From NCBI GenBank assembly GCA_050944035.1, contig JBMNQH010000037.1:1-6963 (forward strand): DNA of 6,963 nt, read 5' to 3'. Under the pieces are notes generated by a model, which worked only from the letters and a program-made list of their open reading frames with translations, was not told the origin of the DNA and did not search any database. The translations under genes were made by a program, and so were the position numbers. Source of the DNA: JBMNQH01 sp050944035 (GTDB lineage: Bacteria > Bacillota > Clostridia > Oscillospirales > Oscillospiraceae). Shown one piece after another: positions 1-5,886 of this stretch (positions within the stretch are counted from its first letter, which is position 1; each line of letters begins with the position of its first letter).

Positions 1-13
1 CATGCCGTGAATC

Positions 14-49
14 AAGGTGGCACCGCGGATAAGTGTTTTGTTCGTCCTT
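14..49 (+). promoter_or_regulatory. T-box antiterminator helix
   Basis: The canonical antiterminator can be drawn directly. AAGG (14-17) pairs with CCTT (46-49), a seven-base TGGCACC bulge (18-24) faces the tRNA acceptor end, and GCG (25-27) pairs with CGT (43-45) including one G-U pair. The 3' half (43-49) is also the start of the terminator's 5' arm at 43-57, so the two structures exclude each other, as expected of a working T-box switch. Confidence 0.88.
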
Positions 50-85
50 GACAGAAAGTATATTTCTGTCAAGGACGTTTTTTTT
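43..85 (+). terminator. T-box-controlled intrinsic terminator
   Basis: A perfect 15-bp stem joins 43-57 and 63-77 around a five-base loop (58-62) and is followed by eight T (78-85). It is the off state of the T-box: when tRNA-Trp is charged, this hairpin should stop transcription before trpE. Confidence 0.93.
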
Positions 86-88
86 GAG

Positions 89-134
89 ACTCCTTTGACG
101 GAAGATATAACGTCAAAGGAGTTTTTTTCTTTTT
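89..134 (+). terminator. second, tandem terminator-like hairpin in the trp leader
   Basis: A perfect 12-bp stem (89-100 with 111-122) encloses a ten-base loop and runs into a T-rich tract (122-134, with one C). It starts only three bases after the first T run. No second T-box core precedes it, so it is not obviously a second T-box unit. It may be a back-up terminator. Its 5' arm also complements a second copy of its 3' arm at 134-142, so it may be switchable. The hairpin is seen; any regulatory role is inference. Confidence 0.8.
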
Positions 135-135
135 C

Positions 136-143
136 AAAGGAGG
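136..143 (+). promoter_or_regulatory. strong Shine-Dalgarno for the leader ORF
   Basis: AAAGGAGG is close to the ideal anti-16S sequence. It lies over 100 bases upstream of trpE, too far to serve it, but ten bases upstream of the GTG at 154 that opens the Trp-Trp leader reading frame. It lies in the 5' arm of the long-range stem that can form with 219-234. Confidence 0.6.
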
Positions 144-234
144 TTACGATACGGTGTTTTCAAAACGATGGTGGCGCACCCAGCGCCTAATAATTTTGAG
201 CATCAAAATGCAAATGAACGTAACGATATCCTTT
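136..234 (+). other. candidate structured leader RNA enclosing the Trp-Trp codons
   Basis: Inverted repeats suggest a nested fold. The outer stem is AAAGGA (136-141) with TCCTTT (229-234) plus GTTACG (143-148) with CGTAAC (219-224), separated by a 1 by 4 internal loop. Inside are a GGCGC/GCGCC hairpin (173-177 with 183-187) and a perfect 7-bp hairpin ATTTTGA/TCAAAAT (193-199 with 203-209). The second Trp codon overlaps the 5' side of the GGCGC hairpin, and the outer stem ends directly before the trpE ribosome binding site. The complementarity is seen; the fold and its use to tie trpE translation to leader translation are inference. No known RNA family is recognised. Confidence 0.4.
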
Positions 235-273
235 GGAGGTGTAACAAATGAAAATTCTGCCAACTTTAGCTGA
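154..273 (+). CDS. trpL: putative trp leader peptide with tandem Trp codons (39 aa)
   Basis: A short reading frame starts at GTG 154, ten bases after the Shine-Dalgarno AAAGGAGG. It reads fMet-FSKRWWRTQRLII and on to residue 39, with Trp codons at 169-171 and 172-174 (residues 6 and 7). The stop (TGA, 271-273) lies 26 bases inside trpE in another frame. The K-x-WWRT core matches the tail of the E. coli trp leader peptide (KGWWRTS), and the seven trp enzymes together hold only five Trp, so a Trp pair here is unlikely to be chance. Adjacent product codons ahead of a biosynthetic operon are the mark of ribosome-sensed attenuation. No terminator follows the Trp codons, so control would more likely act on trpE translation or on local folding. 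The GTG start, the unusual length and the coexisting T-box keep confidence moderate. A competing small frame at 168-251 uses the same DNA. Confidence 0.5.
   Translation: MFSKRWWRTQRLIILSIKMQMNVTISFGGVTNENSANFS
235..239 (+). promoter_or_regulatory. trpE Shine-Dalgarno
   Basis: GGAGG lies eight bases before the trpE ATG at 248 and fixes that start. It is directly adjacent to the 3' arm (229-234) of the candidate leader stem, so its access to ribosomes could depend on leader folding or on ribosomes translating the leader ORF across it. Confidence 0.85.
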
Positions 274-1711
274 AGTAAAAAAGCTTGCTTTAGACGCGAA
301 ATATAATGTACTTCTGGTGAGCTACGAGATGCTTTCCGACTTTACCACGCCTATTGAAACCATGAAGATACTGAAAAACGTATCTACCCATTGCTATATG
401 CTGGAATCAGCCCAAGCAAACGAAACGTGGGGAAGATATACATTCCTCGGTTTCAATCCGAAAATGGAAATCACCTGCATGGACGGTGAAATGAAAATCG
501 GAAATCTTAAAGTAAAAACGGAGAACCCATCAGGCTATCTCCGACAGATTCTTGCGGATTACAAAAGTCCCCGTTTTGATTATCTTCCATCCTTTACGGG
601 CGGGCTTGTCGGATACTTTTCATATGATTACCTCGGGTACAGTGAACCGAGCGTAAAATGCATCGTAGAAGATACCGAAAACTTCAAGGATGTGGACTTG
701 ATGCTTTTTGACAAGGTTATTGCTTTTGACAACCTGAGACAAAAAATTATTCTTATCGTCAATATGCCGCTGGACGATGTGAAGGTCGGATACAACAAAG
801 CGGTTATGGAATTGAAACAGCTTGCGGAGCTTCTTAAAAACGGAGAAAAGAAGAAGGATCCCGGCGGCAGGCTGCTCGGTGAAGTAACGCCGCTATTTGA
901 CAAAGTGCAGTTTTGCGATATGGTGGAAAAGGCGAAACACCATATCCGTGAGGGAGACATTTTTCAGATCGTGCTTTCAAACCGTCTGTCTGCCCCTTTT
1001 GAAGGAAGTTTGCTCAATACCTATCGTGTACTCCGAACCATCAACCCTTCGCCCTATATGTTCTATTTCTCTGGGACAGATGTTGAAGTGGCAGGTGCTT
1101 CGCCCGAAACGCTGGTCAAACTGGAAAACGGTGTGTTGCACACTTTTCCACTCGCCGGAACAAGACCGAGAGGAAAGACTGTGGAGGAAGACAAAGCGCT
1201 TGAAAAAGAACTGCTTGCAGATGAAAAGGAACTTGCTGAACACAATATGCTGGTGGATTTAGGACGAAACGATCTCGGAAAAATCAGCAGATTTGGCACC
1301 GTACAGGTTGAAAAGCTCCGCTCTGTTGAACGGTTTTCTCATGTCATGCACATCGGCTCTACGGTACGGGGTGAGATTTGTGAAGGTAAAGATGCTCTGG
1401 ACGCCATTGAAGCGGTGCTGCCCGCAGGAACGCTTTCCGGCGCACCGAAGATAAGAGCTTGCCAATTGATCGGAGAGCTTGAAAACAACAAACGCGGTAT
1501 CTATGGCGGCGCTATCGGATATATCGACTTTACGGGCAATATGGACACTTGCATTGCCATCCGCATTGCTTATAAGAAAAACGGCAAGGTGTTTGTGCGA
1601 AGCGGTGCCGGCATTGTAGCGGATTCCGTACCTGAAAAGGAATTCGAAGAATGCCTGAACAAAGCAAAATCTTCACTGAAAGCACTGGAGCTTGCACAGG
1701 AGGAAGAATGA
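248..1711 (+). CDS. trpE: anthranilate synthase component I
   Basis: Large subunit of anthranilate synthase. It converts chorismate and ammonia, supplied by TrpG, to anthranilate and pyruvate, the first committed step of tryptophan synthesis, in the cytoplasm. At 487 aa it is a normal length. The N-terminal domain holds the LES motif at 52-54, which in this family contributes to the tryptophan feedback site, and the GGLVGYFSYD stretch at 118-127. The chorismate-binding domain (about 215-480) carries GDIFQIVLS (236-244), PLAGTRPRG (301-309), EHNMLVDLGRND (331-342), VMH with the likely catalytic His368, LSGAPKIRA (396-404) and EFEEC near 465-469. The start is backed by GGAGG eight bases upstream. 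It is first in the operon, behind the T-box leader, and its stop overlaps the trpG start. The paralogue PabB is the alternative, but trp operon context and the LES motif favour TrpE. Confidence 0.98.
   Translation: MKILPTLAEVKKLALDAKYNVLLVSYEMLSDFTTPIETMKILKNVSTHCYMLESAQANETWGRYTFLGFNPKMEITCMDGEMKIGNLKVKTENPSGYLRQILADYKSPRFDYLPSFTGGLVGYFSYDYLGYSEPSVKCIVEDTENFKDVDLMLFDKVIAFDNLRQKIILIVNMPLDDVKVGYNKAVMELKQLAELLKNGEKKKDPGGRLLGEVTPLFDKVQFCDMVEKAKHHIREGDIFQIVLSNRLSAPFEGSLLNTYRVLRTINPSPYMFYFSGTDVEVAGASPETLVKLENGVLHTFPLAGTRPRGKTVEEDKALEKELLADEKELAEHNMLVDLGRNDLGKISRFGTVQVEKLRSVERFSHVMHIGSTVRGEICEGKDALDAIEAVLPAGTLSGAPKIRACQLIGELENNKRGIYGGAIGYIDFTGNMDTCIAIRIAYKKNGKVFVRSGAGIVADSVPEKEFEECLNKAKSSLKALELAQEEE
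1698..1703 (+). promoter_or_regulatory. trpG Shine-Dalgarno inside the end of trpE
   Basis: AGGAGG sits seven bases before the ATG at 1711 and only four before the ATG at 1708. The spacing favours 1711. The much earlier in-frame ATG at 1651, deep in trpE, would add 20 residues that no TrpG family member needs. Confidence 0.75.
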
Positions 1712-2280
1712 TGATTCTTTTGATTGATAACTACGACAGTTTTTCCTATAACCTTTATCAACTCGTTGGCGAGATTGAGCCGAATATCAAGGTTATCCGC
1801 AACGATGAAATGACGGTTGACGAAATTAAGGAACTAAACCCCGACCGCATTATTCTTTCACCCGGCCCGGGAAGACCGGAGGACGCAGGGGTTATTATGA
1901 AAGTTGTCAAAACGATTGGCAAGGATATTCCCGTTTTGGGCGTCTGCCTCGGTCATCAGGCGATCTGTGCAGCATTTGGCGCAACGGTTACTTATGCAAA
2001 GAAACTGATGCACGGTAAACAGTCGAACGTGAAGTTCGATATTTTCTGCCCGTTATTTACAGGTTGTCCCGAAGTTGCTCCGGTTGCGCGTTACCATTCC
2101 CTTGCAGCAGCTTCCGATACCATACCGGAATGCTTGAAGGTCACAGCACTTACCGACGATGGAGAAATCATGGCGGTTCAGCACAAAGAATATCCCATCT
2201 ATGGCGTACAGTTTCATCCTGAATCTATTATGACACCGGACGGAAAACAGATGCTCGAAAACTTTGTTAAGGAGATATGA
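1711..2280 (+). CDS. trpG: anthranilate synthase component II, glutamine amidotransferase
   Basis: Class I glutamine amidotransferase subunit. It hydrolyses glutamine and passes ammonia to TrpE. With the start at 1711 it is 189 aa and begins MILLIDNYDSFSYN, the usual TrpG opening; ATG 1708 is possible and adds one Met. Motifs seen: PGPGRPEDAG (51-60), nucleophile Cys79 in GVCLGHQ (77-83), HGK (101-103), ARYHSLA (126-132) and the catalytic pair His169 and Glu171 in QFHPES. It is a free-standing amidotransferase, not fused to TrpD or TrpE. Its start forms a TGATG junction with the trpE stop, implying translational coupling and matched amounts of the two subunits. A TrpG can also serve PabB as an amphibolic subunit; no pab gene is in view to test that. 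Confidence 0.97.
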   Translation: MILLIDNYDSFSYNLYQLVGEIEPNIKVIRNDEMTVDEIKELNPDRIILSPGPGRPEDAGVIMKVVKTIGKDIPVLGVCLGHQAICAAFGATVTYAKKLMHGKQSNVKFDIFCPLFTGCPEVAPVARYHSLAAASDTIPECLKVTALTDDGEIMAVQHKEYPIYGVQFHPESIMTPDGKQMLENFVKEI

Positions 2281-2283
2281 GCG

Positions 2284-3315
2284 ATGATTAAAGAAGCTAT
2301 CGTAAAGATTGTAAATAAAGAAGACCTCACCTATAACGAGGCGTACGTCGTCATGAACGAAATTATGAGCGGCGAAACGACAGCTACACAGAATGCCGCT
2401 TTTCTTGCCGCACTTTCCACCAAAAGTGCAAGAGCTGAGACGACCGACGAGATTGCAGGCTGTGCAGCCGCTATGAGAGCGCACGCAACAAAGGTTGAAA
2501 CCGATATGAAGCTTTTCGAGATCGTCGGTACCGGCGGTGACAGCGCCCACAGCTTCAACATTTCCACCACCTCTGCCCTTGTTGCAGCGGCGGGCGGTAT
2601 GAAAGTAGCAAAGCACGGCAACCGTGCCGCATCCTCCCAGTGTGGAACAGCAGACTGTCTGGAAGCTCTCGGCGTAAACATTCAACAGAGTCCGGCAAGA
2701 TGCATAGAACTTCTAAACGAGGTGGGTATGTGCTTCTTCTTTGCGCAGAAATATCATACCTCCATGAAGTACGTGGGCGCTATCCGCAAGGAACTTGGTT
2801 TCCGAACTGTATTCAATATCCTTGGCCCTCTCACAAATCCCGGAACGCCGTCCATGCAGCTTCTCGGCGTGTACGATGCTTATCTGGTTGAACCGCTGGC
2901 ACAGGTATTGATCAGCCTCGGCATCGAACGTGGGATGGTTGTATACGGGCAGGATAAGCTTGATGAAATTTCCGTGAGTGCGCCAACGACGGTCTGCGAG
3001 ATTCGTGACGGCTGGTTCAAATCTTCTGTGATTACGCCGGAGGAGTTCGGATTTGAACGCTGCACAAAAGAGGACTTGAAAGGCGGAATTCCCGAAGAAA
3101 ATGCCAAAATCACCCTTGCTGTCTTAAATGGCGAAAAGGGTCACAAGAGAAATGCTGTGTTGATGAACGCAGGTGCAGCGCTTTATATCGGCGGTAAGGC
3201 GGACAGCATAAAGGAAGGCGTTGCGCTTGCCGCAAAACTGATTAATTCCGGCAAAGCCCTTGAAACACTGAATAAACTGATTGAAGTCAGTAACCGCCCG
3301 GAGGTGGAGGCATGA
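2284..3315 (+). CDS. trpD: anthranilate phosphoribosyltransferase
   Basis: Transfers phosphoribosyl from PRPP to anthranilate, giving N-(5-phosphoribosyl)-anthranilate. At 343 aa it is the usual length, with a helical N-terminal domain (to about 70) and an alpha/beta domain. Motifs seen: the PRPP loop GTGGD (82-86), NIST (92-95), KHGNRAASS (110-118), RKELGFRTVFNILGPLTNP (168-186) and the acidic metal-binding LDEIS (226-230). The start at 2284 has AAGGAG nine bases upstream within the end of trpG. The three-base gap from trpG is the only true spacer between genes of the operon. The pyrimidine phosphorylases share this fold, but the anthranilate-type motifs and the position settle the call. Confidence 0.98.
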   Translation: MIKEAIVKIVNKEDLTYNEAYVVMNEIMSGETTATQNAAFLAALSTKSARAETTDEIAGCAAAMRAHATKVETDMKLFEIVGTGGDSAHSFNISTTSALVAAAGGMKVAKHGNRAASSQCGTADCLEALGVNIQQSPARCIELLNEVGMCFFFAQKYHTSMKYVGAIRKELGFRTVFNILGPLTNPGTPSMQLLGVYDAYLVEPLAQVLISLGIERGMVVYGQDKLDEISVSAPTTVCEIRDGWFKSSVITPEEFGFERCTKEDLKGGIPEENAKITLAVLNGEKGHKRNAVLMNAGAALYIGGKADSIKEGVALAAKLINSGKALETLNKLIEVSNRPEVEA

Positions 3316-4094
3316 CGATACTCGAGCAGCTTGCGGATCACGCTCGTCAACGCACCGAGCAGGCAAAAAGAGTCCTGCCACCGGAAGAAATCCGGCATCA
3401 GGCCTTATCCCTTCCAAAAGGGAATTTTTCTTTTCAACAAGCACTGAAAAAGCCGGGAGTTTCTTTTATCTGCGAGTGCAAAAAAGCATCCCCTTCTAAA
3501 GGTTTGATTGCACCGAACTTTCCTTATCTGGAGATTGCAAAGGAATATGAAGCGGCAGGAGCAGATTGTATTTCCGTCTTAACTGAACCGAAATGGTTTT
3601 TGGGAAATGACGAATACCTTAAAGAAATAGCCGAAGCAGTCTCAATCCCGTGTCTTCGCAAAGATTTCACAGTGGACGAATATCAGATTTATCAGGCAAA
3701 GGTTCTAGGAGCATCAGCGGTTCTGTTAATCTGTTCCGTTCTGACAGAAGATCAGATGAAGGACTACATTAGAATTTGCGATGAACTTGGCCTTTCCGCT
3801 TTGGTTGAGGTACACGACGAGCAGGAAGTGCAAACGGCAATTAATGCCGGAGCGCGTATTATCGGGGTCAATAATCGTAATCTCAAAGATTTTTCGGTAG
3901 ATACCGATAACAGTCGCAGACTTCGGGAGTTGATTCCTCCCGGTATACTGTTTGTTTCCGAAAGCGGCGTGCGGACTGCTGAGGATGTGGAGACACTTCG
4001 TAAAATCGGCGCGGATGCCGTTTTGATTGGAGAAACACTGATGAGGGCGTCTGATAAAAGAGCAAAGCTGGCAGAACTGCGGGGTGCAGTATGA
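3312..4094 (+). CDS. trpC: indole-3-glycerol phosphate synthase
   Basis: Catalyses decarboxylative ring closure of CdRP (the TrpF product) to indole-3-glycerol phosphate. It is a 260-aa TIM barrel, a single-function form not fused to TrpF. The family signature FICECKKASPSKG (52-64) supplies Glu55 and Lys57. Further active-site positions are Lys117 in LRKDF, Glu166 in LVEVH, the Asn pair in GVNNRNL (185-191) and SESG (216-219). A phosphate-binding segment GADAVLIGETLM lies near 233-244. The ATG overlaps the trpD stop (ATGA), with GGAGG at 3300-3304 seven bases upstream, so the start is well supported. Confidence 0.97.
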   Translation: MTILEQLADHARQRTEQAKRVLPPEEIRHQALSLPKGNFSFQQALKKPGVSFICECKKASPSKGLIAPNFPYLEIAKEYEAAGADCISVLTEPKWFLGNDEYLKEIAEAVSIPCLRKDFTVDEYQIYQAKVLGASAVLLICSVLTEDQMKDYIRICDELGLSALVEVHDEQEVQTAINAGARIIGVNNRNLKDFSVDTDNSRRLRELIPPGILFVSESGVRTAEDVETLRKIGADAVLIGETLMRASDKRAKLAELRGAV

Positions 4095-4699
4095 CGAAAA
4101 TCAAGTTATGCGGACTATCCCGAACGGAAGATATAGAAACCGTCAACGAACTAAAACCCGAATATGTCGGATTTGTATTTGCCCCCGAAAGCAGACGTTA
4201 TGTTACACCGCAGACAGCAGCAGAGTTAAAGCAACTGCTTTCCACAGAAATACAGGCAGTCGGTGTGTTTGTCAACGAAAGTCCGAAGAAGATCACGGAA
4301 CTGTTGCACAGCGGCATCATTGGCATTATCCAACTTCACGGGGACGAGGATGAGGACTATATCAGGCGACTGAAACAACACACCGATAAACCGATCATCA
4401 AGGCTTTTCGGGTAGAAACGGAAAATGATATTGCTGACGCAGAACGGTGCTCCGCCGATTATATTCTGTTGGACTCCGGTGCGGGAACGGGTACGGTATT
4501 TGATTGGAAACTTTTGGTGAACATACGCAGGCCCTATTTCCTTGCAGGCGGACTCTCACCCGATACTGTTGGAAAAGCTGTTGCAACATTACATACCTTT
4601 GCTGTTGATGTTAGCTCCGGGATAGAAACAGGCGGAACAAAGGACAAAGAAAAAATGGCGGCATTTGTTGCCGCTGTCAGAAAGGAAGAAAGATTATGA
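4091..4699 (+). CDS. trpF: phosphoribosylanthranilate isomerase
   Basis: Performs the Amadori rearrangement of phosphoribosylanthranilate to CdRP, the substrate of TrpC. The 202-aa single-domain TIM barrel has the general base Cys7 in KIKLCGLS, FVFAPESRR (28-36), QLHGD (81-85), the general acid Asp128 in LLDSGAGTG, LAGGL (151-155) and the phosphate-binding DVSSGIE (173-179). It starts in an ATGA overlap with the trpC stop. The upstream GGGGTG (4081-4086) is a weak and close ribosome binding site, so it probably depends on re-initiation after trpC. Confidence 0.97.
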   Translation: MTKIKLCGLSRTEDIETVNELKPEYVGFVFAPESRRYVTPQTAAELKQLLSTEIQAVGVFVNESPKKITELLHSGIIGIIQLHGDEDEDYIRRLKQHTDKPIIKAFRVETENDIADAERCSADYILLDSGAGTGTVFDWKLLVNIRRPYFLAGGLSPDTVGKAVATLHTFAVDVSSGIETGGTKDKEKMAAFVAAVRKEERL

Positions 4700-5886
4700 C
4701 GAATCCAAACGGACGCTTCGGCATTCACGGCGGTCAGTATATTCCCGAAACACTGATGAATGCGGTTATTGAACTTGAAGAAGCGTATAATTATTATAAA
4801 AACAACCCGGAGTTTAACAGAGAGCTCACCGAGCTTTTCAATGAATACGCAGGCAGACCGTCAAGGCTGTACTATGCCGAAAAAATGACGAAGGATCTCG
4901 GCGGCGCAAAAATATATCTCAAGCGTGAAGACTTAAACCATACAGGCGCACACAAGATCAACAACGTACTCGGTCAGGCACTTCTGGCAAAGAAGATGGG
5001 TAAAACACGTCTGATCGCCGAAACCGGGGCAGGTCAGCACGGCGTTGCTACGGCAACCGTAGCAGCGCTTATGGGTATGGAGTGCGTGGTTTTCATGGGC
5101 GAGGAAGATACCATCCGTCAGGCTCTCAATGTATATCGTATGCGGCTTCTCGGCGCAGAGGTTATCCCCGTAAAGACGGGGACAGCAACGCTCAAAGATG
5201 CGGTTTCCGAAGCCATGCGTGAGTGGACTTCTCGCGTCAGCGACACCCACTATTGCCTTGGTTCGGTGATGGGTCCCCATCCGTTCCCCACCATCGTCCG
5301 TGATTTTCAGGCCGTCATTTCTAAAGAAATCAAAGAGCAAATGATTGCAAAAGAAGGAAGACTTCCTGATGCGGTAATCGCCTGTGTGGGCGGCGGCTCC
5401 AATGCCATCGGCAGCTTCTATCATTTCATCAACGACAAATCCGTAAAGCTCATCGGCTGTGAAGCGGCAGGCAGAGGAATTGATACCTTTGAAACGGCAG
5501 CAACCATTGCCACCGGCAGACTTGGAATTTTTCACGGCATGAAGTCCTATTTCTGTCAGGACAAGGATGGTCAGATTGCTCCCGTTTACTCCATTTCCGC
5601 AGGACTTGATTATCCGGGTGTGGGACCTGAACACGCACATCTGCACGATATCGGACGGGCCGAGTATATCCCAATCACAGATGACGAGGCGGTAAACGCC
5701 TTTGAATATCTGGCAAAAACCGAGGGTATTATTCCTGCTATTGAATCGGCACACGCTGTCGCACACGCAATGAAGATCGCACCGACCATGGGCAAGGAGC
5801 AAATCATCGTGATTACCATTTCCGGCAGAGGTGACAAAGACTGCGCCGCCATTGCCCGTTACAGAGGGGAGGATATCCATGAGTAA
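4696..5886 (+). CDS. trpB: tryptophan synthase beta chain
   Basis: PLP enzyme that joins indole, channelled from TrpA, with L-serine to give L-tryptophan. At 396 aa it is the usual TrpB1 length. Key residues fall at the same numbers as in the Salmonella enzyme: Lys87 in HTGAHKIN (Schiff base), Glu109 in AETGAGQHG, the PLP phosphate loop GGGSNAIG (232-239) and Ser377 in SGRGDKD. The segment NVYRMRLLGAEV (145-156) also fits the TrpA-interacting, canonical type. It starts in an ATGA overlap with trpF, with AAAGGA (4681-4686) nine bases before, a modest site that suggests coupling. Its stop (TAA, 5884-5886) lies eight bases past the trpA start. Confidence 0.98.
   Translation: MTNPNGRFGIHGGQYIPETLMNAVIELEEAYNYYKNNPEFNRELTELFNEYAGRPSRLYYAEKMTKDLGGAKIYLKREDLNHTGAHKINNVLGQALLAKKMGKTRLIAETGAGQHGVATATVAALMGMECVVFMGEEDTIRQALNVYRMRLLGAEVIPVKTGTATLKDAVSEAMREWTSRVSDTHYCLGSVMGPHPFPTIVRDFQAVISKEIKEQMIAKEGRLPDAVIACVGGGSNAIGSFYHFINDKSVKLIGCEAAGRGIDTFETAATIATGRLGIFHGMKSYFCQDKDGQIAPVYSISAGLDYPGVGPEHAHLHDIGRAEYIPITDDEAVNAFEYLAKTEGIIPAIESAHAVAHAMKIAPTMGKEQIIVITISGRGDKDCAAIARYRGEDIHE

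Larger units (their letters stand above)
1..85 (+). promoter_or_regulatory. T-box riboswitch, 3' portion (antiterminator/terminator domain), probably tRNA-Trp responsive
   Basis: The window opens inside a T-box leader. Seen: the conserved T-box core AAGGTGGCACCGCGG at 14-28, followed by a long hairpin with a run of eight T. In this family the TGGN bulge pairs with the NCCA end of an uncharged tRNA and stabilises an antiterminator, allowing transcription into the downstream genes. Here the bulge is TGGC, which matches a tRNA ending GCCA (discriminator G73). Bacterial tRNA-Trp has G73, so this fits, but other tRNAs also have G73. Stem I with the specifier codon (expected TGG) and the promoter lie upstream of the window, so the Trp assignment rests on the downstream genes plus this one base. 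Confidence is high for the T-box, moderate for its specificity. Confidence 0.93.

Noticed and set aside
173..209. A classical transcription attenuator directly after the Trp codons
   Set aside because: The hairpins at 173-187 and 193-209 are not followed by a T run of useful length (only TTTT at 194-197, within a stem), so an E. coli-style terminator is not present downstream of the WW codons.
1651..1710. Upstream ATG 1651 as the trpG start
   Set aside because: It would add 20 residues encoded inside trpE before the usual MILLIDNYDSF opening. AGGAGG at 1698-1703 is placed for 1711.
2053..2685. A 210-codon open frame on the - strand opposite trpG/trpD
   Set aside because: Antisense to two intact genes and spanning their junction, with a Cys-rich, unrecognisable translation. 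Treated as a shadow frame.
5831..5878. Upstream ATG 5831 as the trpA start
   Set aside because: It adds 16 unconserved residues within trpB. ATG 5879 has a well-spaced GGAGG and gives the normal TrpA N terminus.
4933..5880. A 315-codon open frame on the - strand opposite trpB
   Set aside because: It lies fully antisense to a clear trpB, has a low-complexity, Cys/Gly/His-rich translation with no family motif, and lacks a context for expression. It is a shadow of trpB codon usage.
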